Shown here piece by piece: positions 27,140 to 38,382 of a stretch of DNA of 38,382 nucleotides. Under the pieces are notes generated by a model. That model did not search any database. It was given only the letters and a program-made list of their open reading frames with translations, and was not told the DNA's origin. Both the position numbers and the translations under genes were made by a program. Source of the stretch: Limnohabitans sp. Rim8. Its GTDB lineage: Bacteria; Pseudomonadota; Gammaproteobacteria; Burkholderiales; Burkholderiaceae_C. The DNA lies in NCBI GenBank assembly GCA_945897795.1, contig CAMDFT010000024.1, positions 1 through 38,382 of the forward strand, written 5' to 3'. Within the stretch, counting starts at the first letter, position 1. Each line of letters opens with the position of its first letter.

Positions 27140-28141
27140 TCAACGACGCGCGCCGGTGATCACCACCATGACCCGGCGATTGGGTGCATGGCAAAGCTTG
27201 TTTTCTGGTGTCGGCTTATTGCCGCATCCGGTCTTGACCAATTCAATGGGGCCGCGACCTTCTGCTTCAATGCCTCGCGCGATTGGAATGTTTCGTGAGC
27301 CGATTTGACGGGCCACCACGTCAGCTCTGTTTTGGGAAAGCTTTTTGTTAAACGCAGCTGAACCAATCGGGTCCGTAAATCCAATCACACGGATGCGTTC
27401 AACCGAAGAGAAATCCTGGAGCAACCGTTGCACCAACGACTCAATGGCGTTGTATCCAGAAGCGCGGATTTCAGACTTGCCAAATTCAAACAGTGCATCC
27501 GTTTCAAGCGCGTATTCGCGAGGAACAGGCGGTTTAGGCGCAGCGGGGGGGGGCATCTTCACGGCAGCAGCGGCAACAGCGGCAGGTTGCCCACATGTCA
27601 GTGCAGCCTTGGCGCGCGAGATGGTGTGGATTTGGCGGCGTGTACCTTCGATCTCCGCTTTGGTTTGAGCCGCTGTGCCGCTCAGCAAGCCGATGGCAGG
27701 CGAAGTGCTTTCATCCACTTTTAGAAAATTCGTTTGTCCTGCTTTGAGTTCCAAGCGCTGCCCCGCATCAAGCTTGCTTGTGTGCAGTCTGGATGCGTCA
27801 TCGAGCGCCGCCTTGATGTTGACAGCCCCTGGGGCGGCACAAAATTCGGTAAAACCGCCGCGCAACAAAGAGGCGTGGTATTGACCATTAAGATAAATAT
27901 TGACCGGGGATGCGTTCTGCGTCTGTCCGGATCGGTAAACAAACACCCTGGCTTGATCCTCGGGTGCCGCCATCGCTGTGACGTACAACTCTCCAAAGGC
28001 GTCAATGCTGACGCGGGAGCTTGTGGATTGTGCTACCGCTGATGAGGCGATGGTGACAAAAAAACAACCCGCCAGGATGGTTAGAGCAACTTTTTGACCC
28101 AGAGCCCCCAAAACAGACCCTTGAAAATGTGATTTATCCAC
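27140..28141 (-). CDS. OmpA-family peptidoglycan-associated protein
   Basis: A 333-residue envelope protein. After a signal peptide (ALTILAGCFFVTIASSAVAQ) comes a beta-rich domain (RVFVYRSG, VNIYLNGQYHASLLRGGFTEFCAAPG) resembling DUF2846/PEGA-like folds, a coiled and Pro-rich linker (PPPAAPKPPVP) and a C-terminal OmpA domain: ALFEFGKSEI, IRVIGFTDPIGS and LSQNRADVV, with the Asp and Arg that grip diaminopimelate, plus a disulfide-type loop (TGCGN...KLCHAPNRRV). GTG at 28141 was chosen because GGAGGA stands four bases before it; an ATG at 28165 has no such site. The adhesin gene follows by 40 bases, so the two are probably co-transcribed. Confidence 0.88.
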   Translation of the reverse strand: MDKSHFQGSVLGALGQKVALTILAGCFFVTIASSAVAQSTSSRVSIDAFGELYVTAMAAPEDQARVFVYRSGQTQNASPVNIYLNGQYHASLLRGGFTEFCAAPGAVNIKAALDDASRLHTSKLDAGQRLELKAGQTNFLKVDESTSPAIGLLSGTAAQTKAEIEGTRRQIHTISRAKAALTCGQPAAVAAAAVKMPPPAAPKPPVPREYALETDALFEFGKSEIRASGYNAIESLVQRLLQDFSSVERIRVIGFTDPIGSAAFNKKLSQNRADVVARQIGSRNIPIARGIEAEGRGPIELVKTGCGNKPTPENKLCHAPNRRVMVVITGARR

Positions 28142-28467
28142 TGTATCCTCCGCTAAAAATTGCATGAATTCAAAGACTTAGAGCTACAAATTGATCTGAA
28201 ACCCTATGTCTCAATCATCTTTGATTGCCAACGGATGTATATTAGCCAAATAGAGTACTTAAATCTACTATTTTTTCAATTTAATTAACAAATAATTAGA
28301 GTTTTTTTGGTTTTTCCGGATTTTCTTGAGACTTTTGCAACACAACGGCATTGAGAGCAGGTGCGGAATAAATCTGATCAGTGACAATGGCGTCGAGACC
28401 TCGTTGCCGGGCCTGCCAATGCAAAAATGGCGAGCCTAAAATTTTTTCAATTGATTTGATTGATGCC
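28142..28467. promoter_or_regulatory. AT-rich intergenic region with divergent promoters
   Basis: 326 bases without a gene, between the OmpA-like gene and serB. The centre (28220-28320) is notably A+T rich. A minus-strand TAATAT (28244-28239) could serve the OmpA-adhesin operon with a leader of about 90 bases. A plus-strand TAAAAT (28437-28442) lies about 26 bases before serB. A small dyad CAATC/GATTG falls in the OmpA leader. No small gene with a ribosome-binding site was found. Confidence 0.45.
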
Positions 28468-29184
28468 ATGACTCAAGCGACCGAATTCGCCCCCGGCCTG
28501 ACCATTCAGGGTTTTGCCGCTCCCCTTAGACTGTCCCAATTCAAGCTGATTGCTTTCGACATGGACTCGACCTTGATCAACATCGAGTGTGTGGACGAAA
28601 TCGCAGATGCAGCCGGACGCAAGGCAGAAGTGGCGGCCATCACTGAAGCGGCCATGCGTGGGGAAATCACCGACTACAAAGAGAGCTTGCGCCAGCGCGT
28701 GGCCCTGCTCAAGGGCGTGACAGTTGCCCACATGCACGAGGTGTTGAGTGCGCGACTGCGCCTGAATCCGGGCGCAGCAGATTTGGTCATGGCCTGCAAG
28801 GCTGCGGGCATGAAGGTTCTCTTGGTCTCGGGCGGCTTCACTTATTTCACCGACCATGTGCGCGATGTCTTGGGCATCGACTGGACGCGCTCGAACGAAC
28901 TGGAATTAGAAAATGGCGTTCTGACCGGTCGCATGGTGGACCAAGCCTGGGGCGACATTTGTGACGGTGAAGAAAAACGCAAAACTCTTTTGGACACTTG
29001 CCAAATGATGGGTATCTCACCAGACCAGGCCATTGCCATGGGTGACGGCGCGAATGACCTGCCCATGATGGGCGTGGCCGGATTGTCAGTGGCCTACCAC
29101 GCCAAACCCAAAGTGCGTGAGCAAGCCATGGTGGCCATCCATGAAGGTGGCCTGGACCGACTGCTGGAAGTGCTGGCCCATTAA
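28468..29184 (+). CDS. serB: Phosphoserine phosphatase
   Basis: Last step of serine synthesis, dephosphorylating phosphoserine. A 238-residue HAD enzyme with motif I FDMDSTL (nucleophile Asp31, acid/base Asp33), motif II LLVSGGFTYF, the catalytic Lys region KPKVREQ and motif III MGDGANDLPMM. It lacks the N-terminal ACT-like regulatory domain of longer SerB proteins. The ATG at 28468 was preferred over an in-frame ATG at 28387, which would add a stretch of poor coding quality. It is divergent from the OmpA-adhesin operon and convergent with ligA. Confidence 0.95.
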   Translation: MTQATEFAPGLTIQGFAAPLRLSQFKLIAFDMDSTLINIECVDEIADAAGRKAEVAAITEAAMRGEITDYKESLRQRVALLKGVTVAHMHEVLSARLRLNPGAADLVMACKAAGMKVLLVSGGFTYFTDHVRDVLGIDWTRSNELELENGVLTGRMVDQAWGDICDGEEKRKTLLDTCQMMGISPDQAIAMGDGANDLPMMGVAGLSVAYHAKPKVREQAMVAIHEGGLDRLLEVLAH

Positions 29185-29222
29185 GAAGCCTCTTCTGCAC
29201 TGCAGACCCAGCAAATAAAAGA

Positions 29223-31352
<2,130 letters not shown>

Positions 31353-31363
31353 TCAGACCCTGC

Positions 31364-32449
31364 TCAAGAGAATAGGCGACGCGCTTGAGGGGATCCAGCA
31401 GACAGCTCGCGGGCGTCCAGCGCGTCGTACAGCTGCTGCAAGTCCAGACCAATCTGGTCAAGCGTGGCTTCACTGAGCACCTGGCCTTCGCCATCGGTCA
31501 CCACACCGTCCATCTGTGCAGCCAGCGAAACAGCGGCTTCGCGCAGGCGGAAATAAGGCTGCTCTTCACGGGCGGTCTGGGGCACATCCAGGCTCAATGC
31601 AAAAAAGCGTATGGGCGACAGATCGGGGTCTTCGGCCATGGCCGCATGGGTGTCAAAGGTAAGTGAAAGGACAGCAGGCAGGCCTTGTACCAGAGCAGGC
31701 AAAACCAGTCGACCAGGTATGGCACCGGAAACAAAACCCAAGCGGGCAGCATGCTGATGAATGTAGCCAGGACTCCAGGCTGCGGTGCGGGCACACAGTG
31801 TGAAGCTCAGCTGCGCGTCGTGCACGCTGGCAAATTGGTCCAGCTCTTTGGCTCGGGCAACCTCTTCGAGCATGTCACTGAAACTTGCGCTGCCGCTGAT
31901 CGCATCTGCAAAAGCTTGCGTTTTGATCACGAATTCAGAAAATTCGATGTTGTTGAGCGCACCCACACGGTTGGCCAATTGAACCCCCGCCTGAAAGGCG
32001 TTGTAGCGCCGTCCGGCGGCCAGTGCTTCCCACTGCCCTGTTTCTTGCACAAGCCCCTCGACAGAAAACAACTTGGTGCCAACCCGGCGTGTGGATGGCA
32101 GGGCCGCCAAAGCGGCATCACCCGACACAGCTTGGTCCACTTCGATCGAAGCCAACACGTCGATCAAGGCGTCCAATTGGGGTTTCCGATCGGGCTGGCT
32201 CAGGTGCGTGAAAGCATCTTGCAGCACAGGCTCAATGGCATCGGTGCTGCCGGCAGGAGCCGCGGGGTCGGCGTTCAGCACAGGCTCGATGGCATGCAAA
32301 GCCGACTCGAGCACAGGCTCGCGATGCGGGTCGGCTTGGCGAGGCGCGTTTTTGCGTGATGTCCAGTAGTTGTAGACCACCACGGCACCCACGGTGAGCG
32401 CCCCGATGGCGGCCAGACTCAACTGCAAAGAACTCATCGATTCCAACAT
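31364..32449 (-). CDS. zipA: ZipA-family cell division protein
   Basis: A 361-residue protein with an N-terminal membrane anchor (LQLSLAAIGALTVGAVVVYNYW), a charged and Pro/Ala-rich linker and a C-terminal ZipA FtsZ-binding-like domain (about 220-350, AQLSFTLCARTAAWSP, GRLVLPALVQGLPAVLSLTFDTHAA, AVSLAAQMDGVVTDGEGQVLS). In gammaproteobacteria ZipA tethers FtsZ polymers to the membrane; the same role is inferred. The ATG at 32449 follows GAGGA; the stop of smc is 7 bases upstream. The position between smc and ligA supports the assignment. Confidence 0.85.
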   Translation of the reverse strand: MLESMSSLQLSLAAIGALTVGAVVVYNYWTSRKNAPRQADPHREPVLESALHAIEPVLNADPAAPAGSTDAIEPVLQDAFTHLSQPDRKPQLDALIDVLASIEVDQAVSGDAALAALPSTRRVGTKLFSVEGLVQETGQWEALAAGRRYNAFQAGVQLANRVGALNNIEFSEFVIKTQAFADAISGSASFSDMLEEVARAKELDQFASVHDAQLSFTLCARTAAWSPGYIHQHAARLGFVSGAIPGRLVLPALVQGLPAVLSLTFDTHAAMAEDPDLSPIRFFALSLDVPQTAREEQPYFRLREAAVSLAAQMDGVVTDGEGQVLSEATLDQIGLDLQQLYDALDARELSAGSPQARRLFS

Positions 32450-32456
32450 AACTTCC

Positions 32457-35400
32457 TCAGGCCACATCGGCCAATGAGACCGCGGATTCCATGTCCACAG
32501 CCACGATGCGAGACACGCCCTGCTCCTGCATGGTCACGCCGATCAACTGCTCGGCCATTTCCATGGCGATCTTGTTGTGGCTGATGAACAGGAACTGGGT
32601 CTCTTTGCCCATGCCCTTGACCAGCTTGGTATAGCGTTCGGTGTTGGCGTCGTCCAGCGGCGCGTCCACCTCGTCGAGCAAGCAAAACGGTGCGGGGTTG
32701 AGCTGAAAAATCGCAAACACCAACGCAATGGCCGTGAGGGCTTTTTCGCCACCCGACAGCAAATGGATGGTCTGGTTTTTCTTGCCTGGCGGCTGGGCCA
32801 GCACCTGCACACCGGCGTCCAAAATTTCGTCACCGGTCATGACCAAGCGCGCATTGCCGCCGCCAAACAACTCAGGGAACATGCGGCTGAAGTGCTCGTT
32901 GACGATTTTGAAGGTACCGGCAAGAAGCTCACGGGTTTCGGCGTCGATCTTGCGGATCGCGTCTTCGAGCGTGTTCATCGCGTCGGTCAAGTCGGCGCAC
33001 TGGGCATCCAGGAAGGTCTTGCGCTCACGCGATGTGGTCAGCTCTTCGAGTGCGGCCAGGTTGACTGGTCCCAAAGCGGTGATTTCGCGGTGAATGCGGT
33101 CGATCTCGGCTTGCAGGCCGGTCACGCGCACCTGGCCGGCCTCAATCGAAGTGGCCACGGCCTCCAGGTCGGCCTGGGCGTCAGCCAGCAGCTGGGTGTA
33201 TTGCTCCAGCCCCAGGCGGGCCGCTTGCTCCTTGAGCTGCAGGTCGGTGATGCGTTGGCGCAGCGGGTCGAGTTCGCGCTCGAAGCTCACCCGGCGCTCG
33301 TCGCTGGCGCGCAGTTTGGCAGTCAGGTCGTCGTAGGCGCTGCGCCGTGCGCCCAAGGCTTGCTCGCGCTCCAGTTTGACGGCCAGCACATTTTGCAAAC
33401 CGGCTTGTGCAGCGGCATCGGTCAGGCGGCTGAGTTCGTCGCGGGCGCGCTGCATTTCGGCGTCGATGCTGGCCACTTGCTGTTGCGCGGTCTCGATGGT
33501 GCGGTTGAGTTCGGCGCGGCGGGCGTCCAAGCTGCGCTGAGAGAACTGGGCTTCTTGCGCCCGACGCTCCAGGCTGCGCTGCTGTTCGCGGCATTCGGAG
33601 AGCTTGCGCTCGGCCTCCATCACGCGTTCGTCCAGCTGGGCGTGGCGCTCTTGCGTGTCGGCCAGCTGCATGTCCAGCTCTTCAAAACGGGCTTCGGCGG
33701 TGACGCGGCGCTCTTGCAACTCGTCCAGCAAGGCCTCGACTTCGGCCAAGTCATTGTTGATCTGATCGCTGCGGGCACGCGTTTGCGCCACCAACTGCGA
33801 CAGGCGCAGGGTCTCAACCTGCAGCTCATGCGTGCGCGACTGGCTTTCGCTGGCTTCGCGGCGCACGGTGATCAGGCGCTGCGAGGCGTCGGCATAGGCC
33901 GCCTCGGCCCGCACCAGAGCGCTGCGGCTTTCTTCCGAAATCAGGGTCTGGGCGCGCAGCTGCTTTCCCAGGTTCTCGATCTCTTGGGCGCGGCCCAGCA
34001 AACCCGCTTGCTCGGAGTCTTGCGCGTAGAACACCACGCTGTTCAGGTCAACGGCATGCCCCGCTTGCACCAACAGGGTTTCACCCGCTTGCAATTGACT
34101 GCGCCAGGCCAGCGCGTCTTCCAGACTGGGGGCGGTGTAGCAGCCTTGCAGCCAGTCGGCCAGCAGGGCAGACAAACCAGCATCGTGCACACGCAACAAG
34201 TCAGCCAAGGGCTTGCAGCCTGCAGGCATACCACTGCGCGGCGCGGCCTTGGACGCCACAGGCGGGCTGAAAAAGCTCAATTTAGCGGGCGGCGCGTCAT
34301 TGGCAAATGCGCGCACCATGTCCAGGCGTGACACTTCGAGCGCCGACAAGCGCTCGCGCAAGGCCGATTCAAGGGCGTTTTCCCAGCCGGGCTCGATGTG
34401 GATGCGGCTCCACAGACCTTCCAGACCGTCCATGCCGTGCTTGGACAGCCAGGGCTTGAGTTTGCCATCGGTACGCACCTTCTCTTGCAGAGCCTTGAGC
34501 GCCTCAATGCGGGCGCTCAGATCGGCTAAGCGAGACGATTCAGTGTTCACGGCGGATTGGCGCGTGCGGCGGTCTTCGTCCAGGGCTGGCGCTTGTTCTT
34601 GCAGGTCTTGCAGGCGGGCTTCCGATTCAGCAGACAGGGCTTCGGCCTCGGCCAGCTGTTCTTGCAACTGCTGCAGGCGTGCTTCGTCGGGCGCGGCCAA
34701 GGCGTTGCGGTCGGTCAGCAGGCGCTCGCGGCGGTTGTCCTGCTGGCGCGATTGTTCTTCGACGTTGCGCTGGTCTGCGGCCAGGACCCCAATTTGCTGC
34801 TGCACCTGCACCACCGCAGCACGCTGGGTATTGGCATTATTTTGCGCTTTTAGGAGGGCTTCTTCCAAGTCGGGCAAGGCCATGGCTTGGTCTTCAACTT
34901 GCGCGGCCAGCGTCATGCTCTGGTCTTCGGCTGTGGCCGCTTGCTCGGCCAGGGTTTCCAGCTCGGCTTGCGCGTCTTGGCTGCGTGTGCCCCATTGAGC
35001 GGTTTGCTCGATCAGCTGCTGCAGGCGTTGCTCGGCGCGTTGGCGGCCTTCGACCACAAAGCGGATTTCTGCTTCAAGCTTTCCGACCTCGGCACTGGCT
35101 TCGTACAGTTTGCCTTGGGCTTGGTTGACCTCGTCACCTGCGGCGTAATGCGCCTGGCGAATGGTTTCCAGGTCGGCTTCGACGTGGCGCAAATCGGCCA
35201 TGCGCGATTCAAGTGCATTGACGGCTTGGTCAACGTCCGATTTCATTCGGCCTTGGTCGGCCTCGGCGTCCCGGCGCTTTAAAAACCACAACTGGTGCTG
35301 CTTGAGCGTGCTGTCGGCCTGCAAGTTGTTGTAACGCTGGGCCACTTCGGCCTGCTTTTCCAACTTTTCCAGATTGGCGTTCAGCTCGCGCAAGATATCG

Positions 35401-35984
35401 TCGACCCGGGTCAGGTTCTCGCGGGTGTCCGACAGGCGGTTTTCGGTCTCGCGGCGGCGTTCCTTGTATTTGGACACGCCAGCAGCTTCTTCCAGAAACA
35501 GTCGCAACTCTTCTGGGCGCGACTCGATGATGCGGCTAATCGTCCCTTGGCCAATGATGGCGTAGGCGCGTGGGCCCAAGCCGGTGCCCAAAAACACGTC
35601 TTGCACATCCCTGCGGCGCACCGGCTGGTTGTTGATGTAATAACTGCTGTTGCCGTCGCGGGTCAACACGCGCTTCACGGCGATCTCGGCAAATTGGCCC
35701 CACTGGCCACCGGCGCGGTGGTCGGCATTGTCAAACACCAGCTCCACGCTGGCGCGGCTGGCGGGTTTGCGGGTGTTGGTGCCGTTGAAAATCACGTCCT
35801 GCATGGACTCGCCACGCAATTCAGACGCCTTGGACTCACCCAGCACCCAACGCACCGCGTCCATGATGTTGGATTTGCCGCAACCGTTGGGTCCGACCAC
35901 GCCCACCAGCTGCCCGGGCAGCAGAAAGTTGGTCGGTTCGGCAAACGATTTGAAGCCCGAAAGCTTGATGGAATTGAGGCGCAC
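32457..35984 (-). CDS. smc: Chromosome segregation protein SMC
   Basis: A 1175-residue condensin ATPase that compacts and separates chromosomes, normally with ScpA and ScpB. The N-terminal head has Walker A GPNGCGKS (31-38). Two long coiled coils flank a hinge (about 510-640, KLKPWLSKHGMDGLEGLWSRI onward). The C-terminal head has the signature LLSGGEKALTAIALVFA and Walker B FCLLDEVDAPLDD. It starts with GTG at 35984 (MRLNSIKLSGFKSF is the family start) without a clear Shine-Dalgarno sequence. Its presence instead of MukB is normal for betaproteobacteria. First gene of the smc-zipA-ligA group; divergent from dapC. Confidence 0.97.
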   Translation of the reverse strand: MRLNSIKLSGFKSFAEPTNFLLPGQLVGVVGPNGCGKSNIMDAVRWVLGESKASELRGESMQDVIFNGTNTRKPASRASVELVFDNADHRAGGQWGQFAEIAVKRVLTRDGNSSYYINNQPVRRRDVQDVFLGTGLGPRAYAIIGQGTISRIIESRPEELRLFLEEAAGVSKYKERRRETENRLSDTRENLTRVDDILRELNANLEKLEKQAEVAQRYNNLQADSTLKQHQLWFLKRRDAEADQGRMKSDVDQAVNALESRMADLRHVEADLETIRQAHYAAGDEVNQAQGKLYEASAEVGKLEAEIRFVVEGRQRAEQRLQQLIEQTAQWGTRSQDAQAELETLAEQAATAEDQSMTLAAQVEDQAMALPDLEEALLKAQNNANTQRAAVVQVQQQIGVLAADQRNVEEQSRQQDNRRERLLTDRNALAAPDEARLQQLQEQLAEAEALSAESEARLQDLQEQAPALDEDRRTRQSAVNTESSRLADLSARIEALKALQEKVRTDGKLKPWLSKHGMDGLEGLWSRIHIEPGWENALESALRERLSALEVSRLDMVRAFANDAPPAKLSFFSPPVASKAAPRSGMPAGCKPLADLLRVHDAGLSALLADWLQGCYTAPSLEDALAWRSQLQAGETLLVQAGHAVDLNSVVFYAQDSEQAGLLGRAQEIENLGKQLRAQTLISEESRSALVRAEAAYADASQRLITVRREASESQSRTHELQVETLRLSQLVAQTRARSDQINNDLAEVEALLDELQERRVTAEARFEELDMQLADTQERHAQLDERVMEAERKLSECREQQRSLERRAQEAQFSQRSLDARRAELNRTIETAQQQVASIDAEMQRARDELSRLTDAAAQAGLQNVLAVKLEREQALGARRSAYDDLTAKLRASDERRVSFERELDPLRQRITDLQLKEQAARLGLEQYTQLLADAQADLEAVATSIEAGQVRVTGLQAEIDRIHREITALGPVNLAALEELTTSRERKTFLDAQCADLTDAMNTLEDAIRKIDAETRELLAGTFKIVNEHFSRMFPELFGGGNARLVMTGDEILDAGVQVLAQPPGKKNQTIHLLSGGEKALTAIALVFAIFQLNPAPFCLLDEVDAPLDDANTERYTKLVKGMGKETQFLFISHNKIAMEMAEQLIGVTMQEQGVSRIVAVDMESAVSLADVA

Positions 35985-36126
35985 GGCGGTTTTGTTCGTG
36001 GTCGGATCGGTTCGAGATCAGAGGATTGGGCCAGCCCAAATGGCCAACACCGTGAAAAAACGTCAATGTTACCCGACAGGCATGGTGAAAAACCTGCTGA
36101 CAAGCACAAGGCGCAACGGGCAAGCT

Positions 36127-36150
36127 TCATCCCGGATAATCGGGGGATGA
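36127..36150 (+). promoter_or_regulatory. Dyad and -10 box overlapping the dapC start
   Basis: GATAAT (36134-36139) lies 7 bases before the dapC ATG and forms the loop of a dyad TCATCCCG/CGGGGGATGA that reaches into the start codon. It would place the transcript start one base before the ATG. The dyad could be an operator or a start-site hairpin. Confidence 0.45.
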
Positions 36151-37367
36151 ATCCCCTCCTCGCCAAGCTGCAACCCTACCCTTTTGAACGGCTCAAGCAG
36201 CTGTTCGCCAGTGTCATACCCAACCCTGCCTTGAAGCCCATCAGCTTGGGCATTGGTGAGCCCAAACACGCCACACCGGCTTTCATTCAGGAAGCGCTCA
36301 AGGCGGCGGTGGCCACCGGTTTGTCGGCCTACCCCGCCACTGCAGGCGAGCCCGCGCTGCGAAAGTCCTGCGCCGCCTGGCTGCAAACCCGTTACAGCCT
36401 GACCCTGGACGCAGCCACCCAAGTGCTGCCGGTCAACGGCTCGCGCGAAGCCCTGTTTGCCCTGACGCAAACCGTGATCGACCCGACCCGCCCCGGCGCG
36501 ACGGTGGTGAGCCCCAACCCTTTTTATCAAATCTATGAAGGCGCGGCCTTGCTGTCGGGTGCCACGCCGTATTACGTGCCCAGCGACCCGGCGCGCAACT
36601 TTGCCAACGACTGGGACAGCGTGCCCGCTGAAGTCTGGGCCCGCACACAGCTTTTGTTTGTCTGCTCACCCGGCAACCCCACGGGGGCGGTCATGCCCCT
36701 TTCGGAGTGGCAAAAATTATTTGCGCTGTCCGACCAGCACGGTTTTGTGATCGCATCCGACGAGTGCTACAGCGAGATTTACTTCCGCGAAGAAGCGCCT
36801 TTGGGGGGACTGGAAGCCGCCCACCAACTGGGCCGCACCGACTTCAAACGCCTGATCGCCTTTACCAGCCTCAGCAAGCGCAGCAATGTGCCGGGCCTGC
36901 GCAGCGGTTTTGTGGCTGGTGATGCAGCCATCATCCAACAGTTTTTGCTTTACCGCACCTACCATGGCAGCGCCATGAGTCCCGTGGTGCAAGCGGCCAG
37001 CGTGGCCGCCTGGGGCGACGAAGCCCATGTGGTGGACAACCGCAACCAATACCGTACCAAGTTTGCCCAGGTCACGCCCGTGCTGGCCCAGGTGCTGGAT
37101 GTGAAACTGCCCGACGCCAGCTTTTACCTGTGGGCCGGAGTGCCTGCACTCTGGCAAGGCGATGACGCGGCCTTTGCCAAGGCCTTGTACGAAGCCGAGA
37201 GCGTCACCGTGCTGCCCGGCAGCTACCTGGCGCGGGATTTCAACGGCAGCAACCCAGGCCAGGGCCGAATCCGCATGGCGCTGGTGGCCGAGACCGCCGA
37301 GTGCCTGGAAGCCGCTGAGCGCATCGCCCGCTTTGTGCGCACCCACCCCAACAAGGCTGGATCATGA
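36147..37367 (+). CDS. dapC: Succinyldiaminopimelate transaminase
   Basis: Aminotransferase converting N-succinyl-2-amino-6-ketopimelate to succinyl-diaminopimelate, between dapD and dapE in the succinylase route to lysine and peptidoglycan. A 406-residue fold-type I PLP enzyme: GIGEPKH near the N-terminus, [19 protein letters not shown] (173-180), [10 protein letters not shown] and the PLP lysine Lys244 in [15 protein letters not shown]. The open frame extends 284 codons upstream, but that part is antisense to smc; [16 protein letters not shown] is the family start. The stop overlaps dapE by four bases. The coupling to dapE favours DapC over other class I aminotransferases. Confidence 0.93.
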   Translation: MNPLLAKLQPYPFERLKQLFASVIPNPALKPISLGIGEPKHATPAFIQEALKAAVATGLSAYPATAGEPALRKSCAAWLQTRYSLTLDAATQVLPVNGSREALFALTQTVIDPTRPGATVVSPNPFYQIYEGAALLSGATPYYVPSDPARNFANDWDSVPAEVWARTQLLFVCSPGNPTGAVMPLSEWQKLFALSDQHGFVIASDECYSEIYFREEAPLGGLEAAHQLGRTDFKRLIAFTSLSKRSNVPGLRSGFVAGDAAIIQQFLLYRTYHGSAMSPVVQAASVAAWGDEAHVVDNRNQYRTKFAQVTPVLAQVLDVKLPDASFYLWAGVPALWQGDDAAFAKALYEAESVTVLPGSYLARDFNGSNPGQGRIRMALVAETAECLEAAERIARFVRTHPNKAGS

Positions 37368-38382
37368 CCACCTGCCACGACACCCTGCGCCTGGCCGAAC
37401 AGCTGATCTCCAAACCATCGGTCACGCCTGAGGATGCGGGATGCCTGGACCTGATTGCCGACGCCCTCAAGCCACTGGGCTTCGTCTGCGAATTCATGGA
37501 TTCCGGCCCCGACACCTTCCGCGTGCGCAACCTGTGGGCCAAGCGGGCTGGCAACTCGGGCCAAACCCTGGCCTTTGCGGGCCACACCGACGTGGTGCCC
37601 ACCGGGCCGCTCACGCAATGGGACAGCGACCCCTTCACCCCCACCCACAGAGACGGCAAGTTGTTTGGGCGCGGTGCGAGCGACATGAAAACCTCGCTGG
37701 CGGCCATGGTGGTGGCGGTGCAAGAGTTTCTGGCCGCCAATCCCAACCCGGCTTTGGGCATCGCCTTTTTGCTGACCAGCGACGAGGAAGGCCCGGCCCT
37801 CGACGGCACCGTGGTGGTCTGCAAAGCCTTGGTGGCAAGAGGTGATGTGCCTCAGTTTTGCATCGTGGGCGAACCCACCTCGGTGCAGCAAACCGGCGAC
37901 ATGATCAAGAACGGCCGACGCGGCACCCTGAGCGGCAAACTCACCGTCAAAGGTGTGCAAGGCCACATCGCCTACCCACACCTGGCCGACAACCCGATCC
38001 ACCGCTTGGCCCCGGCGCTGGCTGAGTTGGTGGCGATTCGCTGGGACGATGGCAATGCCTTCTTCCAACCCACCAGCTGGCAGGTGAGCAACATCCACGC
38101 GGGCACGGGCGCCAGCAACGTGATCCCCGGCGACTGCGTGGTGGACTTCAACTTCCGTTTTTGCACCGAATCCACACCCGAGAGCCTTCAGCAGCGCCTG
38201 ACCGCGGTACTGGACCGCCACGGCCTGAAATATGAATTGAAGTGGACCCTTGGCGGTTTGTCGTTTTTGACCACACCGGGCACTTTGGTGGCCGCTATTC
38301 AACAAGCCATCACCGACGAAACCGGCCTGACCACCGAGCTGTCCACCACCGGCGGCACCAGCGACGGCCGCTTCATCGCGCA
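37364..38382 (+). CDS. dapE: Succinyl-diaminopimelate desuccinylase (3' end outside window)
   Basis: Dinuclear zinc hydrolase removing succinate from succinyl-diaminopimelate. About 339 residues are present; the family has ~380, so only the C-terminus is missing. The metal ligands are His74 in FAGHTDVVP, Asp107 in GRGASDMK, Glu142 next to the general base Glu141 in SDEEGPA, and Glu170 in VGEPTS. The ending [13 protein letters not shown] approaches the last ligand His, just beyond the edge. The start overlaps dapC (ATGA), so the two consecutive enzymes are translated together. Confidence 0.96.
   Translation, partial: MTTCHDTLRLAEQLISKPSVTPEDAGCLDLIADALKPLGFVCEFMDSGPDTFRVRNLWAKRAGNSGQTLAFAGHTDVVPTGPLTQWDSDPFTPTHRDGKLFGRGASDMKTSLAAMVVAVQEFLAANPNPALGIAFLLTSDEEGPALDGTVVVCKALVARGDVPQFCIVGEPTSVQQTGDMIKNGRRGTLSGKLTVKGVQGHIAYPHLADNPIHRLAPALAELVAIRWDDGNAFFQPTSWQVSNIHAGTGASNVIPGDCVVDFNFRFCTESTPESLQQRLTAVLDRHGLKYELKWTLGGLSFLTTPGTLVAAIQQAITDETGLTTELSTTGGTSDGRFIA

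Noticed and set aside
32577..34331. 584-residue plus-strand frame opposite smc
   Set aside because: Antisense to the SMC coiled coil; its Leu/Gly/Gln-rich repeats mirror coiled-coil codons.
35295..36146. 284-codon upstream extension of dapC
   Set aside because: It is antisense to smc and precedes a normal aminotransferase start.

Overview
The window reads as chromosomal DNA of a betaproteobacterium, most likely order Burkholderiales, family Comamonadaceae (Limnohabitans- or Rhodoferax-like). This rests on gene order (pyrG-kdsA-DUF1330-eno-ftsB, smc-zipA-ligA, dapC-dapE, coaBC-dut), protein character and moderately high GC; the genus is a guess. It holds 36 protein-coding genes, two of them cut by the window edges (parE at the left, dapE at the right). 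I found no tRNA, rRNA, CRISPR array, IS element or prophage.

Layout. 1-9.7 kb: parE, an MFS transporter with a tiny coupled membrane peptide, a methyltransferase, the dapA-bamC pair, an Ala/Pro-rich lipoprotein with a structured leader, the ribosomal oxygenase roxA, an SlyD-like isomerase, and coaBC-dut. 9.9-15.1 kb: a plus-strand housekeeping run (pyrG, kdsA, DUF1330, eno, ftsB, NadR-like ATPase). 15.2-22.7 kb, all on the minus strand: a sigma-54 activator, then a complete branched-chain-amino-acid-type ABC importer (binding protein, LivG, LivF, LivH, LivM), then an alpha/beta hydrolase. A close match to a sigma-54 promoter lies just upstream of the binding-protein gene, so the activator probably controls this transport operon.

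22.8-28.1 kb is the accessory part. An orphan FixJ-type response regulator converges on a five-gene minus-strand run: an OmpA-family protein, a compact Bap-like adhesin, two small tandem paralogous exported Cys-rich proteins (one a lipoprotein with an HExxH motif, the other with the motif degraded), and a solute-binding protein with a Tat-like signal but no transporter partners. This run has tight spacing and several stretches visibly richer in A+T than the rest of the window. It is the best candidate here for an undescribed system, plausibly a surface adhesin with its own envelope accessory factors.

28.4-38.4 kb returns to core genes: serB, then smc-zipA-ligA (chromosome condensation, cell division, DNA ligation) on the minus strand, and dapC-dapE on the plus strand. 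Together with dapA, these supply meso-diaminopimelate for peptidoglycan and lysine.

Several start sites were moved from the longest open frame because of Shine-Dalgarno or family evidence (bamC, pyrG, serB, dapC, zipA, ompA-like, the binding proteins). Three genes (parE, slyD-like, dapC) have a -10-like hexamer 6-8 bases before the start codon and look leaderless.
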